A stretch of DNA of 64,000 bases, from assembly GCF_003072125.1 (NCBI RefSeq), contig NZ_QCYH01000006.1, positions 186,001 to 250,000 on the forward strand. Reading direction: 5' to 3'. The first letter of the stretch is position 1. Every line of letters starts with the position of its first letter. Made by a program: the position numbers and the translations under genes. The DNA is from Pelagivirga sediminicola. Its GTDB lineage: Bacteria > Pseudomonadota > Alphaproteobacteria > Rhodobacterales > Rhodobacteraceae. Under the pieces are notes generated by a model. The model was not told the DNA's origin, searched no databases, and saw only the letters and a program-made list of their open reading frames with translations. Below, piece after piece: positions 8,118 to 16,873 of this stretch.

Positions 8118-8145
8118 AACCCCCGCAGCATCCGCTCCGGGGGTT
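8118..8145 (-). terminator. rpsU Rho-independent terminator
   Basis: Read on the minus strand: stem AACCCCCG / CGGGGGTT (8 bp, perfect) with a 12-base loop and a run of T after it, located about 40 bases downstream of the rpsU stop. The insertion sequence lies just beyond it. Confidence 0.85.
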
Positions 8146-8186
8146 CTTCGTCTCTCACGTGTCGGTCGAAACCGGCGCAGGGGCGC

Positions 8187-8393
8187 TTACATCATCCCTT
8201 CGCGCTGAAGCTTCTTACGCGCCAGCTTACGGGCACGGCGAATCGCCTCGGCCTTCTCGCGCGCTTTTTTCTCGGACGGCTTCTCGAAATGTTGCTTGAG
8301 CTTCATCTCGCGGAATACGCCTTCGCGCTGCAGTTTCTTCTTCAGGGCACGAAGCGCCTGATCGACATTGTTGTCGCGAACACTAACCTGCAT
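8187..8393 (-). CDS. rpsU: 30S ribosomal protein bS21
   Basis: 68 residues, the usual bS21 size. It starts [27 protein letters not shown], the standard family opening, and continues as a Lys/Arg-rich helical protein with [20 protein letters not shown]. bS21 binds the 30S platform near the 3' end of 16S rRNA and aids initiation. It is a single-gene unit: a terminator follows and COQ9 diverges upstream. Confidence 0.97.
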   Translation of the reverse strand: MQVSVRDNNVDQALRALKKKLQREGVFREMKLKQHFEKPSEKKAREKAEAIRRARKLARKKLQREGMM

Positions 8394-8497
8394 GTGGTGT
8401 CACCACCTTCCTGGTTGAATTTGCATGATTTGCAGGAAGCGCGTCTATAGCAAAACCTGCCCTATATGTCTAGGGTGGATGCAACGAGGAGGATGCC

Positions 8498-9175
8498 ATG
8501 CAGACCGATATCATCGACCGATTGCTGGACGCCGCCACCGCTCATGTGCCCTTCGACGGGTGGAGCCATGCGGCCTTTGCCGCCACCGCCCGCGATGCGG
8601 GGGTGGATATTGCCGTCGCTCGCGCCGCCTGTCCGCGCGGGGCGGTCGATCTGGCGCTGGCCTATCACGCCGCCGGGGACCGCGCCATGCGCGAGCGGCT
8701 GGAGGCGGCGGACCTGTCAAACATGCGGTTCCGCGACCGGATTGCCGCCGCCGTGCGCTATCGGCTGGAGGCGGGCGAGCCGGAGATGGTGCGCCGGGGC
8801 ATGACGCTGTTTGCGCTGCCGCAGCATGCCGCCGATGGCGCCCGCGCGCTGTGGCAGACCGCCGATCACATCTGGATCGCGCTGGGCGATACCTCGGACG
8901 ACGTGAACTGGTACACCAAGCGCGCGACGCTGTCGGGGGTTTACGGGTCCACCGTGCTCTATTGGCTGGGCGATGACAGCCTCGATCACGCGGCAACGTG
9001 GGAGTTTCTGGACCGGCGCATCGACGACGTTATGCAGATCGAGAAGCTGAAGGCGCAGGTCAAGGACAACAAGCTGGCAAGTGCGCTGATGGCCGGGCCG
9101 ATGGCGATAATCGGCCAGATCCGCGCGCCGAAACGGGATGACGATCTGCCGGGCCACTGGTCCGGCACGCGCTGA
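8498..9175 (+). CDS. COQ9 family protein (ubiquinone biosynthesis)
   Basis: 225 residues. The conserved COQ9 block TSDDVNWYTKRATLSGVYGSTVLYWLGD is present near residues 130-157, after a TetR-like N-terminal helical region. COQ9 binds isoprenoid lipids and assists COQ7-type hydroxylation in mitochondria; alphaproteobacterial versions are assumed to do the same. A strong GAGGAGGATGCC ribosome site precedes ATG 8498. It is followed after 7 bases by a quinone oxidoreductase gene, so the two are probably one transcript. Confidence 0.9.
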   Translation: MQTDIIDRLLDAATAHVPFDGWSHAAFAATARDAGVDIAVARAACPRGAVDLALAYHAAGDRAMRERLEAADLSNMRFRDRIAAAVRYRLEAGEPEMVRRGMTLFALPQHAADGARALWQTADHIWIALGDTSDDVNWYTKRATLSGVYGSTVLYWLGDDSLDHAATWEFLDRRIDDVMQIEKLKAQVKDNKLASALMAGPMAIIGQIRAPKRDDDLPGHWSGTR

Positions 9176-9182
9176 AAGGAAC

Positions 9183-10172
9183 ATGACGATGAGCGACATG
9201 ATGAAGGCCGTCGAGATCACCGAGGCGGGCGGGCCGGAGGTTCTGCGCCTCTGCGAGCGCCCCCGTCCCGAGCCGCGCGCGGATGAGGTGGTGATCCGCG
9301 TCGCCTACGCAGGCGTCAACCGCCCCGACGCGCTGCAACGCGCGGGCGCCTATGCCCCGCCCAAGGGCGCGAGCGATCTGCCGGGGCTGGAGGCCGCGGG
9401 CGAGGTGGCGGCGGTGGGGGGCGGCGTCACCGGCTGGAAGGTGGGCGACAAGGTCTGCGCCCTTCTGCCCGGCGGCGGCTATGCCGAATACGTCGCCACC
9501 CCCGCCGCGCATTGCCTGCCGGTGCCGGAGGGGATGGCCCTGAAACAGGCCGCCTGCCTGCCCGAGACGTTCTTTACCGTCTGGTCCAACGTCTTCCAGC
9601 GCGGCGGATTGCAGGCGGGCGAGCGGTTCCTGGTGCATGGCGGCTCGTCCGGGATCGGCACGACGGCGATCCAGCTGGCCAATGTGCTGGGCGCGCGGGT
9701 CTTCGCCACGGCCGGCACGGACGAGAAATGCGCGAAATGCGTCGAGTTGGGCGCTGAGCGGGCGATCAACTACAAGACCGATGATTTCGTCGAGGTGCTG
9801 AAGGCCGAGGGCGGCGCGGATCTGATCCTCGACATGGTGGGCGGCGATTACATCCCGCGCAACGTGCGCGCGCTGGCCGATGACGGGCGGCTGGTGCAGA
9901 TCGCGTTCCTGTCCGGCCCCAAGGTCGAGCTGAACTTTGCCCATGTGATGGTGCGGCGCCTGACGATCACCGGCAGCACGCTGCGCCCGCAAAGCGATAG
10001 CGCCAAGGCCGCGATCGCGCAGGCGCTGCTGGCCCATGTCTGGCCGCTGCTGGAGGCGGGCCGCGTGGCGCCGGTGATGGACAGCACCTATGCGCTGGCG
10101 GATGCGGCCAAGGCTCACGCCTATATGGAAAGCAGCGCCCATATCGGCAAGATCGTCCTCAAGGTCGCGTAG
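9183..10172 (+). CDS. NAD(P)H:quinone oxidoreductase, zinc-independent MDR family (PIG3-like)
   Basis: 329 residues of the medium-chain dehydrogenase/reductase fold. The N-terminal catalytic domain has YAGVNRPDALQRAGAY, typical of quinone oxidoreductase/PIG3 proteins and lacking the zinc ligands of alcohol dehydrogenases. The Rossmann domain begins with HGGSSGIGTTAIQLA near residue 150. It reduces quinones or enones with NADPH; the exact substrate is unknown. ATG 9183 is chosen because AAAGGA lies just upstream; an in-frame start at 9138 would overlap COQ9. Confidence 0.9.
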   Translation: MTMSDMMKAVEITEAGGPEVLRLCERPRPEPRADEVVIRVAYAGVNRPDALQRAGAYAPPKGASDLPGLEAAGEVAAVGGGVTGWKVGDKVCALLPGGGYAEYVATPAAHCLPVPEGMALKQAACLPETFFTVWSNVFQRGGLQAGERFLVHGGSSGIGTTAIQLANVLGARVFATAGTDEKCAKCVELGAERAINYKTDDFVEVLKAEGGADLILDMVGGDYIPRNVRALADDGRLVQIAFLSGPKVELNFAHVMVRRLTITGSTLRPQSDSAKAAIAQALLAHVWPLLEAGRVAPVMDSTYALADAAKAHAYMESSAHIGKIVLKVA

Positions 10173-10176
10173 AGAC

Positions 10177-11286
10177 GTGGGCGCCGTGCAGATCGCCATC
10201 CTGGGATTGGCGCTGCTCAGCCTCGGGCTGAGCGCGTGGACGATCCGGCGCGACGTGCCGCTGGTCTGGGAATGGGCGGTGCCGGCGCCCTTGCCGCGGG
10301 GCGAGGCGCCGCTTTTCAGGACGGTGCTGGACTATACCGCGCCTGCGGGCGACGCCCATTCGCCCGGCATCGTCCTGCGCGGCGATGGCTATAGCATCCT
10401 GTGGTTCGAAGGCTCGCAGGAGGCGCGGGCGGATGTGGATATCGTGGGCGTCGATATCGGGCCGGGCGGCGTGTCTCCGCTGACAGAGCGCGTGACGCGC
10501 GGCGCGCTGTCGGACGCGTTCGAGCCGCGGCAACTGGTCGTGACGCTGGGCAATACGGTGCAGAACGATGGGGCGCCGGATGCGCTCTATACCACTGCCG
10601 TATCGGTCGGAGGCTGGGCGATGGCATCGGTCGCGGATGTGCGCATGGGGCCGGACGGCCCCGCCTGGGCGCGCAAGCTGAACCTTTCGCCGCTGCTCAA
10701 CCGCTCGTTTTTGGTGAAATCGCCGATGGTGGCCCTCGCCGATGGCAGCCACGCCTTGCCCGCCTATTTCGAGATGGGCCGGACCTATGGCGCGTTGGTG
10801 CGCCTCGACGGGCGCGGACGGGTGCGGGACATGCGCCGCATGGCCGGGCCGATGAAGCCGATCCAGCCGATGGTGGTGCCGCTGGACGCAAAGCGCGCCG
10901 TGGCGTTTCTGCGCAATTTCGACACCGGCGCCGGGCGCTTGCTCATGACCCGCACGGAGGATGGCGGGCAAAGCTGGGACACCGTGCGCGAGACGGATAT
11001 GCCCAACCCGTCGGCGCCGGTTGCAGCATTGGGGCTGGGTGCGGAGCGTATCCTGATGGCGGTGAACGACGATGCGGGCGATGGCGGCATCCTGAACCTG
11101 ACACTCAGCGAGGATGGCGGCGAGACCTGGCGCCATATGCACCGGCTGGAGGCGGGCGGCGGCGATGCGCGCTATCCGATGATGCGCGCGCTGCCGGACG
11201 GGCGGATCGTGCTGACCTATAGCATCGGCGGCAAATCCGGGATTCGCGTGCACGAGTTCAACCTGAGCTGGGCGCTGGGCGCATGA
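10177..11286 (+). CDS. Sialidase-like (BNR/Asp-box) protein with N-terminal membrane anchor
   Basis: About 369 residues from GTG 10177 (GTG 10186 is an alternative). An N-terminal hydrophobic stretch (ILGLALLSLGLSAW) acts as signal or anchor. Two clear Asp-boxes follow: RTEDGGQSWD and SEDGGETWR, plus SPGIVLRGDGYSILWFEGS and RYPMMRALPDGRIVLTYS, matching the predicted-neuraminidase group. Real sialidases also need an Arg triad and Tyr/Glu pair, which I cannot confirm. The stop overlaps the next gene by 4 bases, and the gene starts 4 bases after the oxidoreductase stop. Confidence 0.8.
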   Translation: MGAVQIAILGLALLSLGLSAWTIRRDVPLVWEWAVPAPLPRGEAPLFRTVLDYTAPAGDAHSPGIVLRGDGYSILWFEGSQEARADVDIVGVDIGPGGVSPLTERVTRGALSDAFEPRQLVVTLGNTVQNDGAPDALYTTAVSVGGWAMASVADVRMGPDGPAWARKLNLSPLLNRSFLVKSPMVALADGSHALPAYFEMGRTYGALVRLDGRGRVRDMRRMAGPMKPIQPMVVPLDAKRAVAFLRNFDTGAGRLLMTRTEDGGQSWDTVRETDMPNPSAPVAALGLGAERILMAVNDDAGDGGILNLTLSEDGGETWRHMHRLEAGGGDARYPMMRALPDGRIVLTYSIGGKSGIRVHEFNLSWALGA

Positions 11287-11834
11287 GCGCGTTGGCGTCA
11301 ACGGCATGGCTGGCACTGCTGCTGGGCTGGATGGCTTGGGGCGCGCTCAGCCTTGGGCTGGAGATGCCGGTCAGCCTTGGCCTTGGGCTGGCGCTGGGCG
11401 TGATCTGCGCGGCGCTGTTTCGCGATACGCTGCCGCTGCGCGGGATCGTTGCGGTGCTGGGGCCGGTGGGAATCGTGCTGCCGCTGCTGATCCTGCGGCA
11501 GATGGCGGCGCATCTGGGCGCGCCGGTGCAGCCCTTCGGCGCTGTGCAGCTGTTGCTGTTCGTGGTGCTCTACATTGCGTTTCTGGCCAGCGCGGCGGGA
11601 GCATTGCCGGTCGATCTCTACCGGCTTGGCTATGCGCCCTGGCCGGTCGCGATCATGGTGCTGGCGCTGTGCGTGCTGGGGTTTTGGCAGGGCGCGCTTT
11701 TCGTGCCGGTGCTGGCCGTCGCGGCGCAGGCGATCTGGGCGATGGGCGGGGGCAGCAGCAACTGGTTTGACCATGTGCTGCATCCCGCGCTGGTGCCGGC
11801 GGCGCTCATCGTGTTGGTGCTGCGGCTGGTGTGA
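11283..11834 (+). CDS. Polytopic membrane protein coupled to the sialidase-like gene
   Basis: 183 residues, very hydrophobic, about six membrane helices, with few charged residues. ATG 11283 overlaps the TGA of the sialidase-like gene (ATGA), implying linked translation and probably a joint function. I recognise no family. The C-terminal half contains GGGSSNWFDHVLHPALVPA, the only notable polar loop. Confidence 0.75.
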   Translation: MSALASTAWLALLLGWMAWGALSLGLEMPVSLGLGLALGVICAALFRDTLPLRGIVAVLGPVGIVLPLLILRQMAAHLGAPVQPFGAVQLLLFVVLYIAFLASAAGALPVDLYRLGYAPWPVAIMVLALCVLGFWQGALFVPVLAVAAQAIWAMGGGSSNWFDHVLHPALVPAALIVLVLRLV

Positions 11835-11932
11835 GGCCGGATCGGGGGCGTTGCCCCCAAGATGAATTCTCAGGTGAATTTATCGCTCCCCCCAGGATGT
11901 TTGAAGCAAGAAGAACGGGGATGGCGCACGAA

Positions 11933-11963
11933 AAACGCCGCCGGAGCCGATCCGGCGGCGTTT
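11933..11963 (-). terminator. rplT Rho-independent terminator
   Basis: On the minus strand a perfect 13-bp stem AAACGCCGCCGGA / TCCGGCGGCGTTT with a 5-base loop and a T-run, starting 23 bases after the rplT stop. The symmetrical A/T ends would let it also stop transcripts arriving from the plus-strand membrane protein gene. Confidence 0.93.
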
Positions 11964-11986
11964 GCTATCTGTCGTGTGCGCGCGGC

Positions 11987-12352
11987 TCAGGCGGGCAGGG
12001 CGCCCTTGGCCTGCTCGACGATCGCGGCAAAGGCTGCGGGCTCGTGAACGGCCAGATCGGCCAGAACCTTGCGGTCCACCTCGACCCCGGCCAGCGCCAG
12101 ACCGTTGATGAAGCGGCTGTATGTCAGCGCCTCGTCATGGCTGCGCACGGCGGCGTTGATCCGCTGGATCCACAGCGCGCGGAAGCTCCGCTTGCGGTTC
12201 TTGCGGTCGCGCGTTGCATACTGGTTGGCCTTGTCAACGGCCTGCGTGGCGACGCGGAAGGTGTTCTTGCGACGGCCATAATAGCCTTTGGCGGCCTTGA
12301 TGACTTTCTTGTGACGGGCGTGCGTGACGACGCCGCTTTTGACTCGGGACAT
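11987..12352 (-). CDS. rplT: 50S ribosomal protein bL20
   Basis: 121 residues with the classic start [33 protein letters not shown] and the [21 protein letters not shown] core. bL20 is needed early in 50S assembly. It lies 12 bases downstream of rpmI in a two-gene unit and is followed by a strong terminator. Unlike many bacteria, neither infC nor pheST is adjacent. Confidence 0.97.
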   Translation of the reverse strand: MSRVKSGVVTHARHKKVIKAAKGYYGRRKNTFRVATQAVDKANQYATRDRKNRKRSFRALWIQRINAAVRSHDEALTYSRFINGLALAGVEVDRKVLADLAVHEPAAFAAIVEQAKGALPA

Positions 12353-12364
12353 GCCTGATCCTCC

Positions 12365-12565
12365 TTAGCGCGCGTAGGGCATCATCGGCTTGATGATCTG
12401 CTCATCGGCCTTTGACAGGGTTGTGGTTCCGCGCGCATTGCGAAGGAATTTGTTGCTGCGCTTGATCATGCCGTGCTGCTTGCCGGCCTGACCTGCAATG
12501 ATCCGGCCCGTGGCCGAGATCTTGAACCGCTTCTTGCAGCTCGATTTCGTCTTCATCTTGGGCAT
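12365..12565 (-). CDS. rpmI: 50S ribosomal protein bL35
   Basis: 66 residues: [20 protein letters not shown], then [16 protein letters not shown] and a C-terminal [10 protein letters not shown], diagnostic of bL35. Start is the ATG at 12565 with GAGGAGC upstream; the longer in-frame extension to 12706 lacks any family similarity. It pairs with rplT. Confidence 0.96.
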   Translation of the reverse strand: MPKMKTKSSCKKRFKISATGRIIAGQAGKQHGMIKRSNKFLRNARGTTTLSKADEQIIKPMMPYAR

Positions 12566-12686
12566 TTCCGGCTCCTCTTGAAGTTCGGTCGAACGCGCGA
12601 CTCGGCATGCCACTACGGGCCGGACGCGCGGGTGAAGTCCGCCTTTTAGGGGTGATCGCCCCGCGCCGCAAGGGCCAAAGCCGCGA

Positions 12687-12911
12687 TCAGCGGGCGATCT
12701 GGCCAATCACCCGCACAAAGGCGTTCGGCACGTCGCGCAGCGCGTAGCCGCTGGGCTTTTTCTGGATCGCCCAGACGATCAGGCAACCGGATGCGATCAG
12801 CACCAGGGCGGCCACGCGGGGCGGGCGGCGATCGGACAGGGCCGAAATGATCGAAGGGACGGAAAAGACCCCCAGTACGATGCCGATCACCAATATCAGG
12901 TCAGGGGTCAT
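12687..12911 (-). CDS. Small conserved two-helix membrane protein
   Basis: 74 residues with two hydrophobic helices (about 4-24 and 33-50) separated by ALSDRRPPR. It matches a small hypothetical I associate with the pyk-rpmI neighbourhood in Rhodobacteraceae. No function is known to me. It lies between pyk (34 bases after the pyk stop) and rpmI on the same strand. Confidence 0.65.
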   Translation of the reverse strand: MTPDLILVIGIVLGVFSVPSIISALSDRRPPRVAALVLIASGCLIVWAIQKKPSGYALRDVPNAFVRVIGQIAR

Positions 12912-12945
12912 GAGAAATCATCCTGTTTGGAAATATCCCGGTATC

Positions 12946-14391
12946 CTAGCTTGGGTCGGTGGCGTAGATCAAACTTTCCTGACATGGGGCGACGCGCAGG
13001 ATGTTGGTGGTGCCCGGCACGTTGAACGGCACGCCCGCCGTCACCACGATCTGGTCCAGCGTCGTGGCATAGCCCTGGGTGCGCGCCGCGCGCGCCGCGA
13101 TGATGACCGCCTGCTTGAAGCGCTCCAGCTCGGGCGTCATCACGCAGTTGACGCCCCAGCTGAGCGCGAGGCGCCGCGCGGTGCCGCGCTGCGAGGTCAT
13201 GGCGATGATCGGCACGCGCGGGCGCTCGCGCGCGGTCAGAAGGGCGGTGGTGCCCGACTGGGTGAAGCAGCAGATCGCCTTGATATCGGTCGTCTCGGCG
13301 ATTTCGCGCGCGGCGGCGACGATGCCGTCGGCCACGGTGGTGCGTGCGGCAATGCGCGAGGCTTCGATGATCTGGGTATAGGTCGGATCGTTCTCGACCT
13401 CGCGCGCGACATTGTCCATCGTCGTCACCGCCTCGACCGGATAGCTGCCGGCCGCCGATTCCGCCGAAAGCATGATGGCGTCCGCGCCCTCGTAGATCGC
13501 GGTGGCCACGTCGCTGACCTCGGCGCGGGTGGGCACCGGCGATTCGATCATCGATTCCAGCATTTGCGTCGCGACGATCACTGGCTTGGCCGCCGCGCGG
13601 CAGGCGCGCACCAGACGTTTCTGGATCGGCGGCACGTTCTGCACCGGCAGTTCGACCCCAAGATCGCCGCGCGCCACCATGATGCCGTCCGAGGCCGCGA
13701 GGATCGCGTTGAAACGCGTCACCGCCGACGGCTTTTCGATCTTCGACAGGATCGCGGCGCGGCCATCGGCCAGATCGCGCGCCTCGTTCACGTCCTGTGG
13801 CCGCTGCACGAAGCTGAGCGCCAGCCAGTCGACGCCCAGCTGGCAGACAAACTCCAGATCCTTGCGGTCCTTGTCCGACAGGGCCGCCAGCGGCAGTTCC
13901 ACATCCGGCACGTTCACGCCCTTGCGGTTCGAGATCGTGCCGCCGACGACGACCTCGCAATTTGCGTGGTCCTTGCCGCAATCGGTCACGGTCAGGCGGA
14001 TCTTGCCGTCATTGACCAAAAGGCTCGCGCCGGGTTTGAGCGCCGCGAAAATCTCGGGATGGGGCAGGCACACGCGCTGCGCGTCGCCCTCGGCCTTGTC
14101 CAGATCCAGGCGGAAGGCCGCGCCCGGCTCCAGCTCTTCCTCGCCATTGGCAAAGACGCCGACGCGCAGTTTCGGCCCCTGCAGATCGGCCAGAATGCAG
14201 ATCGGGCTGTCCAGATCCTTTTCCACCTGCCGGATGATGCGGTGCTTTTCGCGGATGCCCTCGTGATCGCCATGGCTCATGTTCAGGCGAAAGACGTCCG
14301 CGCCGGCCTCGTGCAGGGCACGGATCATGTCATAGGTCGCGGATGCGGGCCCGAGCGTGGCGACGATCTTGACGTTGCGATGGCGTCTCAT
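12946..14391 (-). CDS. pyk: Pyruvate kinase
   Basis: 481 residues, the usual size. It catalyses phosphoenolpyruvate + ADP to pyruvate + ATP. Visible marks: NVKIVATLGPASA at the start, FRLNMSHGDH, ILADLQGPKLRVG, the catalytic IEKPSAVTRFN lysine region, MVARGDLGVE and ATQMLESM, with the allosteric/C-terminal domain ending in PFNVPGTTNILRV. The start ATG at 14391 follows AAGGG; the much longer upstream reading frame is antisense to the amidohydrolase. The final tail (CQESLIYATDPS) is slightly unusual. Confidence 0.97.
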   Translation of the reverse strand: MRRHRNVKIVATLGPASATYDMIRALHEAGADVFRLNMSHGDHEGIREKHRIIRQVEKDLDSPICILADLQGPKLRVGVFANGEEELEPGAAFRLDLDKAEGDAQRVCLPHPEIFAALKPGASLLVNDGKIRLTVTDCGKDHANCEVVVGGTISNRKGVNVPDVELPLAALSDKDRKDLEFVCQLGVDWLALSFVQRPQDVNEARDLADGRAAILSKIEKPSAVTRFNAILAASDGIMVARGDLGVELPVQNVPPIQKRLVRACRAAAKPVIVATQMLESMIESPVPTRAEVSDVATAIYEGADAIMLSAESAAGSYPVEAVTTMDNVAREVENDPTYTQIIEASRIAARTTVADGIVAAAREIAETTDIKAICCFTQSGTTALLTARERPRVPIIAMTSQRGTARRLALSWGVNCVMTPELERFKQAVIIAARAARTQGYATTLDQIVVTAGVPFNVPGTTNILRVAPCQESLIYATDPS

Positions 14392-14517
14392 ATGTGGAAT
14401 CCCTTGGTGCTGGGGCGGTGCCGGAACAGATACTTCGGGGTTATCGCTAACATTGACGTGCCGATGATGCCAGCATTTGATGCGGGGCCGCGGATTTAAC
14501 CGGATGGAATTGAGCGC

Positions 14518-15258
14518 GTGACATATCATGCAGTCGATGTGGAAGGGTCGGATCGCGGCGGGCGCTGGATGGTGCTGTGCGATCATGCGACGAATATCGT
14601 GCCGGATTTCGTGAATGGTGGCTGTCTGGGGGTCGCCCCCGCCGACATGGCGCGGCACATCGCCTTTGATCCGGGCGCCGCGGGCGTCAGCCGCGCCCTG
14701 GCTGCGGCGCTCGAGGGGCCTGCGGTCCTGTCGCGCTTCTCGCGGCTTGTGATCGATCCCAACCGGGGCGAGGATGATCCGACGCTGATCATGCAGCTTT
14801 ATGACGGCACGATCATTCCCGGCAATCGCGGCATTTCGGATCTGAACGCGGCCGAGCGGATGCGGCTGTGCCACCGTCCCTATCATGCGGCCATTGCCGA
14901 TCTGGCCGCGCGCCGCGCCGCGCCGGTGATCGTGTCGATCCACAGCTTCACGCCGCAGCTTCGCGGGCGGCCGCCGCGGCCATGGCAGGTGGGCGTCCTT
15001 TATGCAGAGGACACCCGGCTTGCCCATCCCCTGATCGCGCGGCTCGCCGCCGAGCCGGATCTGAGCGTCGGCGACAACCGGCCCTATACCGGCCACCTTC
15101 CCGGCGATACGATCGACCGGCACGCCATCGCGCAGCATCGCCTGAACGTGCTGATCGAACTGCGCAACGACCTGATCGAAACCCCTGCGCAGCAGCGCGC
15201 CTGGGCGGCGCGACTTGCGCCGATATTGACCGAAACGCTGGCCCGCACGGGCCTTTGA
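14518..15258 (+). CDS. N-formylglutamate amidohydrolase family protein
   Basis: 246 residues. Family marks are LCDHATNIVPDFV near the N-terminus, IDPNRGEDDPTLIMQLYDGTIIPGNR and IVSIHSFTP. Characterised members hydrolyse N-formyl-L-glutamate in histidine breakdown (HutG), but no hut genes are nearby, and related proteins act on other N-acyl amino acids. It starts at GTG 14518 and heads a three-gene operon with an isomerase-like gene and DUF1244. A convergent D-glutamate operon that makes N-acetyl-glutamate follows, which may be meaningful. Confidence 0.87.
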   Translation: MTYHAVDVEGSDRGGRWMVLCDHATNIVPDFVNGGCLGVAPADMARHIAFDPGAAGVSRALAAALEGPAVLSRFSRLVIDPNRGEDDPTLIMQLYDGTIIPGNRGISDLNAAERMRLCHRPYHAAIADLAARRAAPVIVSIHSFTPQLRGRPPRPWQVGVLYAEDTRLAHPLIARLAAEPDLSVGDNRPYTGHLPGDTIDRHAIAQHRLNVLIELRNDLIETPAQQRAWAARLAPILTETLARTGL

Positions 15259-15272
15259 CGAAAGGAGACGCC

Positions 15273-15647
15273 ATGCCGCATGTCGTGATCGAACATTCCC
15301 CCGATGCCGCGCCGGGTGGCGGCATGCAGGCGCTTTGCGCGGCGTTGATGGACGCGCTGGCCGCGCATCCCGCGATCCCCAAGCCCGAGACGCTGAAGCT
15401 GCGCACGCATCAATCGGGCGCGCATCTGTCCGGTACCCAAGGGCAAAGCTATGCCCATGCGACACTGTTGCTCTTGCCCGGACGCGATGGCGATACCAAG
15501 TCAGACTTGGCGCAGACGATCCTGCGCGTCATGGCCGAGGCGTTGCCGCAGGTCCACAGCCTGTCGGTGAACCTTGCCGATCTGGACAGCGCCTATGCCA
15601 AGCGCGTGCTGCCGGATGAGACGATGAACCACGAGGGAGTGACATGA
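15273..15647 (+). CDS. 5-carboxymethyl-2-hydroxymuconate isomerase-like protein (tautomerase fold)
   Basis: 124 residues beginning MPHVVIEHSPD, where Pro2 would become the catalytic N-terminal proline after Met removal, as in HpaF/CHMI. The CHMI-like core LSGTQGQSYAHATLLLLPGR and the C-terminal SLSVNLADLDSAYAKR fit the family. In homoprotocatechuate degradation CHMI isomerises a muconate, but no hpa genes are nearby, so the substrate is open. ATG 15273 follows AAAGGAG; its stop overlaps DUF1244 (ATGA). Confidence 0.8.
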   Translation: MPHVVIEHSPDAAPGGGMQALCAALMDALAAHPAIPKPETLKLRTHQSGAHLSGTQGQSYAHATLLLLPGRDGDTKSDLAQTILRVMAEALPQVHSLSVNLADLDSAYAKRVLPDETMNHEGVT

Positions 15648-15961
15648 TGGACAAGCAGACACAGACCGAGCTGGAGGCGGCCGCATTCCGCAGGCTGCGC
15701 AAGCACCTGATGGAAGACCGCACCGACGTGCAGAATATCGACCTGATGAACCTTGCCGGGTTCTGCCGCAACTGCCTGAGCCGCTGGTATCAGGAGGCCG
15801 CGAACGAGCGCGGCATCGAGATGGACAAGACCGAGGCGCGCGAAATCTACTACGGCATGACGATGGACGAATGGAAAGCGGCCCATCAGACCGACGCCAG
15901 CGCCGAGCAGCAGGAAGCGTTCAAGAAAGCCTTCGCCGAGAATGTCGGCACCAAGGATTGA
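15644..15961 (+). CDS. DUF1244 family protein
   Basis: 105 residues. The family core is NLAGFCRNCLSRWYQEAANERG with a Cys-x2-Cys pair, followed by EAREIYYGMTMDEWKAAHQ. Small cytoplasmic alpha-helical protein of unknown role, widespread in Proteobacteria. ATG 15644 overlaps the isomerase stop by 4 bases (ATG 15647 also possible), so the two are co-translated. Confidence 0.9.
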   Translation: MMDKQTQTELEAAAFRRLRKHLMEDRTDVQNIDLMNLAGFCRNCLSRWYQEAANERGIEMDKTEAREIYYGMTMDEWKAAHQTDASAEQQEAFKKAFAENVGTKD

Positions 15962-16009
15962 CGCGGCGCGCGCCGGGCGTCTGCATGAGGACGACAGGCG
16001 CGCCCCGCG
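15962..16009. terminator. Hairpin between convergent DUF1244 and aminotransferase genes
   Basis: A 13-base stem with one mismatch: CGCGGCGCGCGCC (15962-15974) against GGCGCGCCCCGCG (15997-16009). It fills the whole 49-base gap between two converging stops, so it could serve both strands. It lacks T-runs. Confidence 0.5.
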
Positions 16010-16010
16010 A

Positions 16011-16868
16011 TCAGGTGGCGCGCTTGAGGCTTTCGTCGATATAGATCTCGCGCAGGCGCGTTGCGACGGCGCCGGGCGTGCCCCCTGACAGCTTGCAGCC
16101 ATCGATTTCCACCACCGGCGTGACAAAACCGCTGGCGGAGGTGAAAAACGCCTCGTCCGCGTCCTTTGCCTCGTCGAGGGTAAAACTGCGCTCTTCGATT
16201 TCCATCTGCGCCTCTCGCGCAAAGCGCAGCACGGCGGCGCGGGTGATGCCATGCAGGATATCATTGCTCAGCGCGCGGGTGATGATGCGCCCGTCCTTGA
16301 CGATATAGGCGTTGTTGGAGGTGCCCTCGGTCACCAGCCCGTCCTGCACCAGCCATGCGTCGTCAGCCCCGGCCTTTTGCGCCATCATCTTGGCCATCGA
16401 CGGATAGAGCAGTTGCACCGTCTTGATGTCGCGGCGCCCCCAGCGCATGTCAGGCACCGAAATCACCCGCGCGCCGCGCTGGGCAAGCGGCGATGCGGCC
16501 AGCCCCGGCTTGGCCTGCGTGAACACCACCAAGGTCGGCGCGGTGCCTTCGGGCGGATAGTGGAAATCGCGATCGCCGGGATTGCCGCGCGTGACCTGCA
16601 AATAGATCAGGCCCTCGTCGATCTCGTTGCGCGCCACCAGCTCGCGGTGAATCTCCAGCAGATCACCCATCGCGGCGGGCTCCTGCATGTCCAGTTCGGA
16701 CAGCGACCGCCGCAGCCGCACGAGGTGGCCGTCAAAATCGATCAGCTTGCCGCCCAGCACGCTCGTCACCTCATAGACGCCGTCCGCCATCAGGAAGCCG
16801 CGATCAAAGACCGAGACCTTCGCCTCGTCCTCGGGCAGGTAATCGCCGTTCAGGTATACGGTTCGCAT
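16011..16868 (-). CDS. D-amino acid aminotransferase (PLP fold type IV)
   Basis: 285 residues. The type IV fold is shown by VYLNGDYLPEDEAKVSVFDRGFLMADGVYE at the start, the PLP lysine in GRRDIKTVQLL (about residue 145), and VTEGTSNNAYIV, where the conserved Glu and Ser/Asn hold the cofactor. These marks fit D-alanine aminotransferase more than branched-chain enzymes. It swaps amino groups between D-amino acids and 2-oxo acids (D-Ala + 2-oxoglutarate giving pyruvate + D-Glu). It starts 5 bases after the dgcA stop, suggesting a shared D-glutamate/D-alanine role. ATG 16868 preferred over an upstream TTG. Confidence 0.88.
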   Translation of the reverse strand: MRTVYLNGDYLPEDEAKVSVFDRGFLMADGVYEVTSVLGGKLIDFDGHLVRLRRSLSELDMQEPAAMGDLLEIHRELVARNEIDEGLIYLQVTRGNPGDRDFHYPPEGTAPTLVVFTQAKPGLAASPLAQRGARVISVPDMRWGRRDIKTVQLLYPSMAKMMAQKAGADDAWLVQDGLVTEGTSNNAYIVKDGRIITRALSNDILHGITRAAVLRFAREAQMEIEERSFTLDEAKDADEAFFTSASGFVTPVVEIDGCKLSGGTPGAVATRLREIYIDESLKRAT

Positions 16869-16873
16869 GGTTT

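Noticed and set aside
12946..15465. 839-residue minus-strand frame including pyk
   Set aside because: Only the part from ATG 14391 is pyruvate kinase; the rest is antisense to the amidohydrolase and isomerase genes.
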